In this document: piece by piece, positions 27,622-36,571 of the stretch | Layout of the letters: every line of letters begins with the position of its first letter | Numbering within the stretch: the stretch's first letter is position 1 | NCBI RefSeq assembly: GCF_008728855.1 | Contig: NZ_CP042906.1 | Location: forward strand, 4,927,001-4,991,000 | Direction: 5' to 3' | DNA length: 64,000 bases | DNA from: Hypericibacter terrae | GTDB taxonomy: Bacteria > Pseudomonadota > Alphaproteobacteria > Dongiales > Dongiaceae | Translations under genes and position numbers: made by a program | Notes under the pieces: model-generated | The model's database searches: none | What the model was told of the DNA's origin: nothing | The model's input: only the letters and a program-made list of their open reading frames with translations

Positions 27622-27975
27622 AGCCTCTTCTTTCCTCCCCCTCACATCCTTGAGGGGAGGGTTGCGCAGGCTTAGTCGCAGCGGAGCGGAGACTTAGCCG
27701 GAGCTGGGAGAGGGTGTGTATGCAAGAAGAGCCCACCTCTCCCAGCTTCGGGTAAGCGCAAGCTGCGCGTGCCGGCTTCGCCGGCAATCAAACAAAGGAG
27801 CGGGCCTTCGCCCGCGGGCCAACCCTTCGCAACCCTCTCCTCCCGCTTCGCGGGCGGAGAGGAAAATGGAAGAACCCTCCCGCCGTCGTCTGCGCCCGCG
27901 CCGTCATAGTCCCCTTTCAACATCGGGACTACACTTCGGAGCCGGCAGGCCACTGCCGAATCCTGGAGGCATGTG
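27622..27975. repeat. Repeat-rich intergenic region, inverted copy of a ~130-bp element
   Basis: This 354-base gap contains C-rich/G-rich palindromes and, at about 27740-27870, a segment whose reverse complement closely matches about 30725-30860. Shared landmarks are the GGGTTGCGAAG core, CCGCGGGCGAA, and TTTGTTTGATTGCCGGCG. I see no coding potential. A promoter and a GGAGG site for the next gene lie at its right end. Confidence 0.75.
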
Positions 27976-29568
27976 ATGGGAACTTCGCCCGCGAATGCGG
28001 CCCGGCGCAGAAAGCCGGTATTCATCGCCCTGGTCTTGCTGCTGATGGCGGGACTGCCGGTTGCCGTCTGGCTGGATCTCCGGAATCTCTCGGAAAGCCT
28101 GCTCCGGCGCCAGGCGACCGATCTCAACGCCATCATCGGCGGCTTCCGCGCCTATTACGCCAGCAATGTCGTCGGCCGCATCCTGGCCGCGCCCGACCAC
28201 ACCCAGGTCGTCCCCAACTATGCCGATATTCCCGGCGCGATCCCGATACCCGCCACCCTGTCCCTCGAGCTGGGACGGGTGGTGAGCGAGCAGCAGCACA
28301 ACATCGTCTATCGTTTCGTCTCGGATTATCCCTTCAAGAACCGCGCGGCCCACGATCTCGACGACTTCGAGCGCGGCGCGCTGGCCAGTCTGCGCCAGGA
28401 CCCCAAGCAACTGCCCGTCGACTTGTCCGAATCGCTCTTCGCCGACCGCGTGCGGCTTGTGGCCCCGATTCTGATGGGACCGACCTGCGTCGCCTGCCAC
28501 AACACCCATCCCGACAGCCCCAAGCGGGACTGGAAGGTCGGCGACGTCCGCGGCATTCAGGAGATCGCGATCTCCCAGCCGCTGGCGACCAACCTCTTCT
28601 CCTTCAAATATCTGCTGCTCTATTTCTTCTTCACCGCCGGGGTCGGGTTCGCCTTCATCATGCTGCAGGACCGCCAGGCCGCCACCATCGAGCGGATCAA
28701 CAAGCAGCTTCGATCGGCCAACGAGTTTCTGACCGCGATCTCGAACAAGGTCTCCCACTATCTGTCGCCGCAGATCTACCGGCGCATCTTCAGCGGCGAG
28801 AAGGACACCGCGATCCGTACCGAGCGCAAGAAGCTGACGATCTTCTTCTCCGACATCAAGGACTTCACGGCCCTCACCGAGCGCCTGCAGCCGGAGCAGA
28901 TCACCTCGCTGCTGAACGAATATTTCACCGAGATGTCCGCCATCGCCCTGCATCATGGCGGCACCATCGACAAGTTCGTGGGCGACGCGATGCTGATCTT
29001 CTTCGGCGATCCCGAGAGCAAGGGCGACGCCGAGGATGCCCGGGCCTGCCTGCAGATGGCCGTGGAGATGCGCCGCCGCAGCGCGGAGCTCAACAGCAAA
29101 TGGCGCCGGCTGGGCATCGAGCACCCGTTCAACGTGCGCATGGGCATCAACACCGGCTATTGCGACGTGGGCAATTTCGGCAGCAACGAGCGGATGGACT
29201 ACACGATCATCGGCGCGGAGGCGAATCTGGCCTCCCGCCTGCAGTCGATCGCGGCGCCCGGCGAGATCATCCTGAGCTACGAAACTTACGCCCTGGTGCG
29301 CGACATCGCCGAGGCGCGCGCGCAGCCTGCGATCAAGATGAAGGGCATCGCGCGCGAGGTCGTGCCCTACAGCTTCGAGGCGTTGCTCGATCCCACCGGG
29401 GCCCGCCCCTCGATCGTGGAGGAGCATCTCCAGGGCGTCGACCTGTTCGTCGACCCGACCATGGTCGATCCGGCCGACGCGTCCCGAATCCGCAACGTCC
29501 TCGCCGCGGCGCTTGCGGCCCTGGAGAAACGGACGAGGGAGCTCGGCGCGCAGGGCGCGAAGGCCTAG
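27976..29568 (+). CDS. Class III nucleotide cyclase with periplasmic c-type heme (DUF3365/Tll0287-like) sensor
   Basis: The 530-residue protein has a membrane anchor (about 13-33), an extracytoplasmic domain with a single covalent-heme motif CVACH (Cys171, Cys174, His175) followed by NTHPDSPKRDW, a second membrane helix (about 210-231), and a cytoplasmic class III adenylate/guanylate cyclase domain (about 283-450). The cyclase domain has the metal Asp residues in FFSDIKDFT and the GDAMLIFFGDP segment. The DUF3365 fold binds heme c and could sense redox state, oxygen or NO. The start at 27976 has GGAGG six bases upstream; a GTG just before it is less well placed. It follows the BTAD/TolB regulator. 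Its 3' end is partly duplicated about 1 kb downstream. Confidence 0.88.
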   Translation: MGTSPANAARRRKPVFIALVLLLMAGLPVAVWLDLRNLSESLLRRQATDLNAIIGGFRAYYASNVVGRILAAPDHTQVVPNYADIPGAIPIPATLSLELGRVVSEQQHNIVYRFVSDYPFKNRAAHDLDDFERGALASLRQDPKQLPVDLSESLFADRVRLVAPILMGPTCVACHNTHPDSPKRDWKVGDVRGIQEIAISQPLATNLFSFKYLLLYFFFTAGVGFAFIMLQDRQAATIERINKQLRSANEFLTAISNKVSHYLSPQIYRRIFSGEKDTAIRTERKKLTIFFSDIKDFTALTERLQPEQITSLLNEYFTEMSAIALHHGGTIDKFVGDAMLIFFGDPESKGDAEDARACLQMAVEMRRRSAELNSKWRRLGIEHPFNVRMGINTGYCDVGNFGSNERMDYTIIGAEANLASRLQSIAAPGEIILSYETYALVRDIAEARAQPAIKMKGIAREVVPYSFEALLDPTGARPSIVEEHLQGVDLFVDPTMVDPADASRIRNVLAAALAALEKRTRELGAQGAKA

Positions 29569-29577
29569 ACGAATATT
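29506..29577 (+). repeat. Duplicated segment, copy 1 (cyclase 3' end)
   Basis: The last 60 coding bases of the cyclase gene and a few beyond the stop match 30571-30642 at 61 of 72 positions by my alignment. Copy 1 is the intact gene end encoding ALEKRTRELGAQGAKA. Confidence 0.8.
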
Positions 29578-29690
29578 CGTATTCCGCTTTCCTCGTCCTC
29601 ACGCGGTGAGAGAGGAGGTTGCGACGAGTTGGTCGGGGGGCCGCATTCGTTCCCGGGTCCGGCCCTTTCGCTTGACGGAGGGTCCGATCT

Positions 29691-29720
29691 CTTATATTTA
29701 AGTATCCACTTAAATATAAG
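29691..29720. promoter_or_regulatory. ArsR-type operator, perfect 13-bp arms
   Basis: CTTATATTTAAGT at 29691-29703 and its exact reverse complement at 29708-29720 are separated by four bases. The site is AT-only in a GC-rich region and ends 14 bases before the arsR start. It has the form expected for binding of the ArsR dimer encoded next, giving autoregulation of the pair. Confidence 0.8.
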
Positions 29721-29733
29721 GCGACTCAAAAAC

Positions 29734-30084
29734 ATGCAGTCTTCTCAATCTCTTACGCAGGCATTTGCCGCGCTTGGCGATCCGACCCGGCTGGCCATCC
29801 TGAGCCGCCTGGCGACCCAGGGCGACCTGACGGTGCAGGAGATCGCCGCACCCTTCGCGATGAGCCTGCCGGCCGTGTCGCAGCATCTGAAGGCGCTGGA
29901 GCACGCCGGCCTCATCGCGCGCGGACGCGACGGGCAGAAGCGTCCCTGTCGGCTGAATGTCGATCGTCTCGCCGAGACCGCCCGCTGGTTCGACCACACC
30001 CGCGCCGCCTGGGAGGCGCGCTTCGACCGTCTGGAACAATTCCTCGCAACGACAGAGACGAAAGGTGACGACCATGAGCGCTGA
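29734..30084 (+). CDS. ArsR-family transcriptional repressor
   Basis: The 116-residue winged-helix protein contains QAFAALGDPTRLAILSRLA, the recognition helix region MSLPAVSQHLKALEHAGLI, and the beta-hairpin RDGQKRPCRLN. No metal-binding cysteine motif (CVC) is present; the only Cys lies in the hairpin. This is the type usually paired with an SRPBCC/AHSA1 protein rather than the arsenic sensor. The gene overlaps the SRPBCC gene by 11 bases and is preceded by a perfect palindrome. Confidence 0.92.
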   Translation: MQSSQSLTQAFAALGDPTRLAILSRLATQGDLTVQEIAAPFAMSLPAVSQHLKALEHAGLIARGRDGQKRPCRLNVDRLAETARWFDHTRAAWEARFDRLEQFLATTETKGDDHER

Positions 30085-30550
30085 CCCCCGCAGAACCTGG
30101 GCGCTCGATCGTGAGATCGTGCTGAGCCGTGTGATCGCCGCACCGCGCGAGCGCGTCTTCCAGGCATGGACCGACCCGAAGCAGATCGTGCAGTGGTTCG
30201 GGCCCGACGGATTCAAGGTTGAATCGCTGGAGTGCGACCTCCGCGCCGGCGGGCGCTGGCGCTTCATCTTCACGGGACCCGACGGCACGCGTTACGACAA
30301 CCGCATGGTGTTCCTGCGGGTGGAAGCGCCGCGGCTGATCGAGATCGAGCATGGCCCCGACAAGGACGAGGACCCGACGCGCTTCCATGTCATTGTGACG
30401 TTCGACGCGCAGAGCGACGGAAAGACCGTAATAACCTTGCGCCAACTCCACCCGACCAAAGAGCAGCGCGATGCAGCGATCGGCTTCGGCGCTGTGGAGT
30501 TCGGCTATCAGACCCTGGGCAAGCTGGCGCGTCATCTCGGCGCGACCTGA
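30074..30550 (+). CDS. SRPBCC (AHSA1-like) domain protein
   Basis: The 158-residue START/AHSA1-fold protein begins with LDREIVLSRVIAAPRERVFQAWTDP, then IVQWFGPDGF, the GGRWRFIFTGPDGT strand and the C-terminal helix GYQTLGKLARHLG. These proteins bind hydrophobic ligands in a deep cavity or assist Hsp90; in ArsR-SRPBCC pairs the role is usually unknown. It is translationally coupled to the ArsR repressor. Confidence 0.92.
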   Translation: MSADPRRTWALDREIVLSRVIAAPRERVFQAWTDPKQIVQWFGPDGFKVESLECDLRAGGRWRFIFTGPDGTRYDNRMVFLRVEAPRLIEIEHGPDKDEDPTRFHVIVTFDAQSDGKTVITLRQLHPTKEQRDAAIGFGAVEFGYQTLGKLARHLGAT

Positions 30551-30939
30551 CATCCGCGATTGCCGTTGACGCGGCGTTTGCGGCCCTGGAGAGGCGGACG
30601 AAGGAGCTCGCCACGCAGGGCGCGAAGGGGCGGACGAAAATTAGCTTGCGCCAACCCTTCGCATTCCTCTCCACCGTTTCGCGGGCGGAGAGGAAGGGCT
30701 TGCTGAAAGCACACCACGTTCCTCGCCCTCACGCAGTGAGGGAGAGGGTTGCGAAGAGTTAGTCCGCGGGCGAATGGCCGCTATTTTGTTTGATTGCCGG
30801 CGAGGCCGGCGCGCGAAGCGGAGACTTACTCGGAGCCGGGTGAGGGTGAACCTTCGCCCCCCTCACCCTACCCTCTCCGCCCGCTACGCGGGTGGAGAGG
30901 AAAGATGAAGGATAGAGCGCGCGGTTTTCGGCCGCGACG
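30551..30939. repeat. Repeat-rich intergenic region with cyclase-tail duplicate
   Basis: The left part (30571-30642) duplicates the cyclase 3' end without a stop at the same place and would read ALERRTKELATQGAK; it has no start and is a relic. The middle and right (about 30725-30905) hold palindromic repeats related in inverted orientation to 27740-27870. I see no functional gene here. Confidence 0.75.
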
Positions 30940-32523
30940 TTACCCGGCCAGATTCTCGCCCGCCAGCGCGCGCTTCAGCAGCGACTTGGTCTCGTTCAGG
31001 CCGTAGAGCGCGATGAAGCTGCCCATGCGGGGGCCCTGGTCCTGGCCCAGCAGGATCTCATAGAGGCATTTGAACCAGGCGCGCAGCTCCGGAAAGGGAT
31101 GATGCTTGCCGACCTCATAGACGATGGTCTGGATCGCCTCGGCGTCGGCACCGGCCGGCAGCTTTTCCAGCTCGGCGAGCAGCTCCGCCAACGCCTTCGT
31201 CTCCATCGCGTCGGGCAGGCGGTATTTCTTGGTCGGCTTCACGAAGTCGCGGTAATAGGCGATCGCGTAGCCCGCGAGCTTGTCGAGGAAGGGGGCGTTC
31301 GCGGGCGTGAGGGTCGGCGCATAGCGCGAGATGAAGCCCCACAGCACGGCCTTGTCCTCGGCATGGCAGACGCTGGCGAGGTTGAGCAGGATGTTGAAGC
31401 TCAGGCCCGGCACGGCCGCGGGCGGCTTGCCGTTATGGATATGCCAGACCGGATTCTCGAGCTGCTGCGCCGGCGTCTCCGTCGGGAACTTCTCGAGGAA
31501 GGTCAGGTAGTCGTCGACCGCGCGCGGAATCACGTCGAAATAGAGCCGCTTGGCCGCGCGGGGCTTCTGATACATGAAGAGCGACAGGCTCTCGGGCGGC
31601 GCATAGGTCAGCCATTCCTCGACCGAGAGGCCGTTGCCCTTCGACTTCGAGATCTTCTTGCCCTGCTCGTCGAGGAAGAGCTCGTAATTGAAGCCTTCCG
31701 GCGGCGGCGATCCCAGGATGCGGCAGATCTTGCCCGCGAGTTCGACCGACGGGATCAGGTCCTTGCCCGACATCTCGTAGTCGACCGGGATCGCATGCCA
31801 GCGCATCGCCCAGTCGGGCTTCCATTGAAGTTTGCAACGCCCGCCGGTGACCGGCAATTCCACCGTGCTGCCATCCTCGTCCTTGAAGGTGATGGTCCCG
31901 GCCTTCACGTCGTGCGAAATGATCGGCACCTGCAGCACGCGGCCCGACTTCGGGCTGATCGGCAGGAAGGGGCTGTAGCTCTGCGCGCGCTCCTCGCGGA
32001 GCGAGGGCAGCATCACCTCCATGATCTCGTCATAGCGCTGCAGCACCTCGAGCAGGGCCTTGTCGAAGCGCCCGCTCTTGTACCAGTCGGTCGAGCTCTG
32101 GAACTCGTACTGGAAGCCGAAGCTGTCGAGGAAGCCCCGCAGCATCGCGTTGTTGTGATGGCCGAAGCTCTCATACTTGCCGAACGGATCGGGGATGACC
32201 GTGAGCGGGCGGCCCAGATGCTCGCGCAGCATCTCCTTGTTGGGGACGTTGTCCGGCACCTTGCGCAACCCGTCCATGTCGTCGGAGAAGGCGTAGAGCT
32301 TGGTCGGGATGTCCGACATGCGCTCGAAGGCGCGCCGCACCATGGTGGTGCGCACGACCTCGCCGAAGGTGCCGATATGCGGCAGGCCCGACGGCCCGTA
32401 GCCGGTCTCGAGCAGGACGAAGCCCCGGGCGGGCGGTTTGGCTTCATAGCGCGCGACGAGCTTGCGGGCCTCCTCGAAAGGCCACGCCTTCGCCGCCAAT
32501 GCCAGTTCCCGCTCGCTCGCCAT
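30940..32523 (-). CDS. lysK: Lysyl-tRNA synthetase, class I
   Basis: This enzyme charges tRNA-Lys. It is the class I (archaeal-type) enzyme kept by many alphaproteobacteria instead of class II LysS. The 527-residue product has the HIGH-like PHIG at 48-51 ([13 protein letters not shown]) and the KMSKS-like KISKSKGN near residue 288. The [16 protein letters not shown] and [16 protein letters not shown] segments are characteristic. The start at 32523 is set by homology; the frame is open further upstream through repeat sequence. No strong ribosome-binding site is evident. Confidence 0.96.
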   Translation of the reverse strand: MASERELALAAKAWPFEEARKLVARYEAKPPARGFVLLETGYGPSGLPHIGTFGEVVRTTMVRRAFERMSDIPTKLYAFSDDMDGLRKVPDNVPNKEMLREHLGRPLTVIPDPFGKYESFGHHNNAMLRGFLDSFGFQYEFQSSTDWYKSGRFDKALLEVLQRYDEIMEVMLPSLREERAQSYSPFLPISPKSGRVLQVPIISHDVKAGTITFKDEDGSTVELPVTGGRCKLQWKPDWAMRWHAIPVDYEMSGKDLIPSVELAGKICRILGSPPPEGFNYELFLDEQGKKISKSKGNGLSVEEWLTYAPPESLSLFMYQKPRAAKRLYFDVIPRAVDDYLTFLEKFPTETPAQQLENPVWHIHNGKPPAAVPGLSFNILLNLASVCHAEDKAVLWGFISRYAPTLTPANAPFLDKLAGYAIAYYRDFVKPTKKYRLPDAMETKALAELLAELEKLPAGADAEAIQTIVYEVGKHHPFPELRAWFKCLYEILLGQDQGPRMGSFIALYGLNETKSLLKRALAGENLAG

Positions 32524-33024
32524 GTCCAGGATCCAAACTTGAGTAAAACAGCCGAAATCCCCTGCTCCAGCAGGGCCGGGCGACACTAAGGAGCACTCCC
32601 CCGGGCGTCAACGAGGGAGGTTGCCGCGCCCTTTCTTCTGTCATGCCCGGATCCCCGGGTCTGGCCCGAGGACAAGCTTGATCCGGGCATCCAGTTCCGA
32701 CGGCCCTGGATCGCCGGGTCAAGCCCGGCGATGACAGAAGGAAGAGCGGTGCGCGGGCGTCAAGGAGGGAGAGTGCCGCGGAGGGACGCTGGCCCCACCG
32801 CCATTTCTTCTGATCCCCTCCCCCCTTGAGGGGGAGGTTAGGGTGGGGGGTGATCGTAGAACGTGACGCTGCCGAACTCTTCGTCGTCCGAACGCGGCCC
32901 ATATCGAGCTTGAGGCCACCCCCACCCCAGCCTCCCCCTCAAGGGGGGAGGTGAAGAAAGCCGAGGGTGATGGAGCCGCATCGCGTCTCTATACTGCCGC
33001 CCTTCCGCTGATTCCCCACCCGGC
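32524..33024. repeat. 500-base intergenic region with several REP-like repeats
   Basis: The gap between the divergent LysRS and helicase genes contains a family A repeat (32640-32736, inverted relative to the 5584 copy). A pair of C-rich/G-rich palindromes at about 32815-32845 and 32915-32955 forms an inverted couple. No gene is apparent. Promoters for both flanking genes must lie at the edges. Confidence 0.75.
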
Positions 33025-35823
33025 ATGAACGGTTTGACCTCGACCTCGCTTCCGCGTCCCCGCACCGTCCTGCGCCTTCCCGAAGCGCCATCGATCGCGG
33101 TCGGCCATGCCCAGGCCGCGATCGCGAGCCCCGATGGCGAGGTGCGGCTGGTCGATCTCGCCAAGGCCGCGGCCGCCCTGCGCGAGCGCCCCGCCATGCT
33201 CGTCCATGCGCCCGTGACCCTGCGCCGGCTCGGGCTCGAGAATCTGCCGGCCCTCGATCTCCTGGAACTCTTCGCCTTCGTGCGGCCGGCGCGCTTCTGC
33301 CTGCCCACCCCGCGCGGACTCGCCCGCTCGCTGGGACTGCCGGTGCCGGCCGATCTCGAATCCGAGGCGGGGATGCTGCCCGAGATCGCGGGCGCGCTGC
33401 TCGCCGAGCTCGGCGACGAGACCGACCTCAAGCCCCATCAGCTTCGCCGGCGCCGCGCCATCGCCTCGGCCATGGCGGCGGGGGGCTGGCGCTGGGGGCC
33501 GGCGGTCATGGAAGCGCTCGACGGCGTCTTGCGGCCCGAGGAGCTCGATCGCGTTCATCCGACCAGTGCGCGCGCGCAGAGCGCGCTCTCGGTCTGGGAG
33601 GACCTGCCGGACTGGGCCGAGCATGCGCCCGAGCCGCCGCCCGGCCATATCGGCGTCGATCCGGCCGAAGCCCGCCAGCGCCTGGCGCAGTTGCTGGGCG
33701 AGGGCGCGGAGGCGCGGCCGCAGCAGGCCGACTATGCCTCGGCCGCCGCCGCGGCCTTCGCGCCGCGCGAGCGCGAGGGCGAGCCCAATTTCGTGCTGGC
33801 CGAGGCCGGCACCGGCGTCGGCAAGACGCTGGGCTATATCGCGCCAGCGAGCCTCTGGGCCGAGAAGAACGACGGCACGGTCTGGATCAGCACCTTCACC
33901 CGCAACCTGCAGCATCAGATCGACGGCGAGCTCGACCGGCTCTATCCGGATCCCGCGATCAAGACGCTCAAGGCCGTGGTGCGCAAGGGCCGCGAGAATT
34001 ATCTCTGCCTGCTGAATCTGGAAGAGGCGGTGCGCGGCCTGCCCTCGCGCCCGCAGGACATCGTGGCGCTGGGGCTGATGGCGCGCTTCGGCGAGACCAC
34101 GCGCGACGGCGACCTGGTGGGCGGCGACTTCCCGGGCTGGCTCTCCGACCTCGTCGGCCGCAACCGCTCGCTGGGCCTGGCCGACCGGCGCGGCGAATGC
34201 GTCTATTCGGCCTGCCCGCATTACCACCGCTGCTATATCGAGCGCTCGATCCGCCGCGCGCGCCGGGCCGACATCGTGATCGCCAACCATGCGCTGGTGA
34301 TGATCCAGGCCGCGATCGGCCCCGAGGAACGCAGCCTGCCCTCGCGCTATGTGTTCGACGAGGGCCATCATCTGTTCGACGCGGCCGACGGCACCTTCGC
34401 CAGCCATCTGAGCGGCATGGAGACGGGCGAGCTGCGGCGCTGGATCCTGGGCACGGAGGGCGGGCGGGGCCGCAGCCGGGCGCGCGGGCTGAAGCGCCGG
34501 ATCGAGGATCTCCTCGCGGGCGACGAGCCGGCGACGCAAGCGCTGGAAGAAGCGCTGGTCGCTGCCGCCGCGCTCCCCGGCGAGGGCTGGCATCAGCGCT
34601 TGGCCGAGAAGCCGAAGGGCCCCACCGAGGCTTTCCTCGCCAAGGTTCGCCAGCAGGTCTATGCGCGCGATCCCGACGCCACCAATCCCTACAGCCTCGA
34701 GACCGACGTGCTGCCGATGGTCGAGGGCCTGGCCGAGGCGGGCGCGGCCCTCACCCGCGCGCTGGGCCATCTCGAGCTGCCGCTGAAGACCCTGATGGCG
34801 CGGCTTTCGGCAAGACTCGATGAGGAGGCCGAAGGGCTCGATACGGCGACGCGGCTCAGGATCGAGGCGATGATCCGCGCGCTCAAGCGGCGCGGCACCA
34901 TGGAGACCGCCGGCTGGCGCGCCATGCTCGAAGGGCTCGGCAGCCCCTGCCCGCCCCAATATGTGGAATGGTTCGGCGTCGAGCGCGTCGACGGGCGCGA
35001 TCTCGATATCGGCATGTATCGCCACTGGCTCGATCCGATGCTGCCCTTCGCCGAGACCGTGGCCTCGCCCGCGCAAGGGATCCTCGTCACCTCGGCGACG
35101 CTGACCGACGGCAGCGGCGATGTCGAGGCCGACTGGCGCGCGGCCGAGGCCCGCAGCGGCGCCAGCCATCTGCCGATGCCCGCCATCCGCGCGCGCGTAC
35201 CCTCGCCCTTCGACTATGCGAACCAGACGCGGCTCTTCGTCGTGACCGACGTGCGCAAGGACGATCTCGCCATCGTCGCCTCGGCCTATCGCGAGCTGAT
35301 CCTGGCGGCGGGCGGCGGCGCGCTCGGGCTCTTCACCGCGATCCAGCGCCTGCGCGAAGTCTATCGAAGACTGGCGCCCGCCCTCGAGCGCGAGGGCCTG
35401 CAGCTCCTGGCCCAGCATGTCGACCCGCTCGACACCGCGACGCTGGTCGACATCTTCCGCGCCGAGGAGAACGCCTCGCTGCTCGGCACCGACGCCGTGC
35501 GCGACGGCGTCGACGTGCCCGGCCGCTCGCTGCGGCTCGTGGTGTTCGACCGCGTGCCCTGGGCGAGACCCAACATCCTCCACCGTGCGCGGCGCAAGGC
35601 GATGGGCGGGAAGGATTATGACGACCGCCTGGTGCGGCTGCGGCTCAAGCAAGCCTTCGGCCGTTTGATCCGGCGGGCCGACGATCACGGCGTGTTCGTG
35701 CTGCTCGATCCGATGATGCCATCACGGCTGAAGGGCGCGTTCCCCGAAGGTGTCGAGTTCAAGCGCGTGGGCTTGGCGGAGGCCGTGGCGGAGACGCGGG
35801 CGTTTTTGAATCGGCCCCTTTAA
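33025..35823 (+). CDS. DinG/XPD-type ATP-dependent DNA helicase
   Basis: This is a superfamily 2 helicase of the iron-sulfur DinG/XPD group, 932 residues. An unusual 190-residue N-terminal region (about 1-215) precedes the helicase core. The core has Walker A AEAGTGVGKT (about 263-272), then cysteines suited to the 4Fe-4S cluster (C in NYLCLLNLE, then CVYSACPHYHRC), the DEGH box FDEGHH, and motifs V/VI near RDGVDVPGRSLRL and FGRLIRRADDHG. It likely acts in DNA repair or replication-transcription conflict resolution. The extra N-terminal segment resembles that of alphaproteobacterial ATP-dependent helicases with an exonuclease-like or unknown domain. Confidence 0.9.
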   Translation: MNGLTSTSLPRPRTVLRLPEAPSIAVGHAQAAIASPDGEVRLVDLAKAAAALRERPAMLVHAPVTLRRLGLENLPALDLLELFAFVRPARFCLPTPRGLARSLGLPVPADLESEAGMLPEIAGALLAELGDETDLKPHQLRRRRAIASAMAAGGWRWGPAVMEALDGVLRPEELDRVHPTSARAQSALSVWEDLPDWAEHAPEPPPGHIGVDPAEARQRLAQLLGEGAEARPQQADYASAAAAAFAPREREGEPNFVLAEAGTGVGKTLGYIAPASLWAEKNDGTVWISTFTRNLQHQIDGELDRLYPDPAIKTLKAVVRKGRENYLCLLNLEEAVRGLPSRPQDIVALGLMARFGETTRDGDLVGGDFPGWLSDLVGRNRSLGLADRRGECVYSACPHYHRCYIERSIRRARRADIVIANHALVMIQAAIGPEERSLPSRYVFDEGHHLFDAADGTFASHLSGMETGELRRWILGTEGGRGRSRARGLKRRIEDLLAGDEPATQALEEALVAAAALPGEGWHQRLAEKPKGPTEAFLAKVRQQVYARDPDATNPYSLETDVLPMVEGLAEAGAALTRALGHLELPLKTLMARLSARLDEEAEGLDTATRLRIEAMIRALKRRGTMETAGWRAMLEGLGSPCPPQYVEWFGVERVDGRDLDIGMYRHWLDPMLPFAETVASPAQGILVTSATLTDGSGDVEADWRAAEARSGASHLPMPAIRARVPSPFDYANQTRLFVVTDVRKDDLAIVASAYRELILAAGGGALGLFTAIQRLREVYRRLAPALEREGLQLLAQHVDPLDTATLVDIFRAEENASLLGTDAVRDGVDVPGRSLRLVVFDRVPWARPNILHRARRKAMGGKDYDDRLVRLRLKQAFGRLIRRADDHGVFVLLDPMMPSRLKGAFPEGVEFKRVGLAEAVAETRAFLNRPL

Positions 35824-35905
35824 GTCGCCCCAGGCAAAACTTTCCGGGCGCGCGAGACAGGTAAATGGGGAAGGCTCGGACGTGCGCCTGCCGTTGGGCT
35901 GAAGT

Positions 35906-36571
35906 TCACAAACGGTTCCTTGGCCTGCCTTCAAGGCCCGCCATCTCGGTGGCATCGGCATTGGGAATGCGCATCTCGAAAATCTCGGTCACGCTGGTGT
36001 AGTCGTAATAGCCCATCCGGGCGAGCGGCCTGATCTTGAGCACATCAAGCTTGCCCGATGACAGCACAAACTCCTCCTTCACATGAATACGCACCACTTC
36101 GCCAAACACCACGTCTGCGTCCGAGACTTTGGTGGCTCCTGGGAATCGGAGCGTGTTGAGATACCTGCACTCGAAATGACAGGGGCTTTCAGCCACGCGC
36201 GGCCCCGGCGCCTCGATGCAAGGTATCTTCGTCACGCCGGCGAGCTCGAACTCATCCACGCCACGCGGCACAGGCTGGGCCGATTTGTTCACGGCCTCGC
36301 GCAAATCATAGGTGGCCATGTTCCACACAAAATAACCCGTTTCCTCGGCATTGATGACGGTATCCTTCTTCCGGCCGTCCACGTGCTGATCTGCGGAGAA
36401 CATGACGATCGGTGGGTCGTAGGTGATGTTCTGCCATTGGCTGAAGGGCGCGAGATTGGTCTTGCCATCTTTGGAAATCGTGGAGATCCAGCCAATGGGC
36501 CGCGGTACCGTGCAGCTCTTGAACGGATCGAAGGCTAAGGGGCGGATATCTTTGCGGGGGTCGTAGTGCAT
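35906..36571 (-). CDS. Flavin reductase-like FMN-binding protein
   Basis: The 221-residue protein has the flavin reductase (PF01613-type) split-barrel fold: CTVPRPIGWISTISKDGKTNLAPFSQWQ at about 20-47, then DPPIVMFSAD and a FECRYLN segment. Members reduce FMN with NAD(P)H for a partner monooxygenase, or bind flavin with other roles. The gene is visibly less GC-rich and uses more A/T-ending codons than its neighbours, which suggests recent acquisition. An earlier ATG (36601) is possible but has no ribosome-binding site. No partner monooxygenase is adjacent. Confidence 0.87.
   Translation of the reverse strand: MHYDPRKDIRPLAFDPFKSCTVPRPIGWISTISKDGKTNLAPFSQWQNITYDPPIVMFSADQHVDGRKKDTVINAEETGYFVWNMATYDLREAVNKSAQPVPRGVDEFELAGVTKIPCIEAPGPRVAESPCHFECRYLNTLRFPGATKVSDADVVFGEVVRIHVKEEFVLSSGKLDVLKIRPLARMGYYDYTSVTEIFEMRIPNADATEMAGLEGRPRNRL

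Noticed and set aside
32989..35688. An 899-codon minus-strand open frame opposite the DinG-type helicase
   Set aside because: Its composition (His/Arg/Gly/Gln-rich, no motifs) is that of a shadow of a GC-rich gene.
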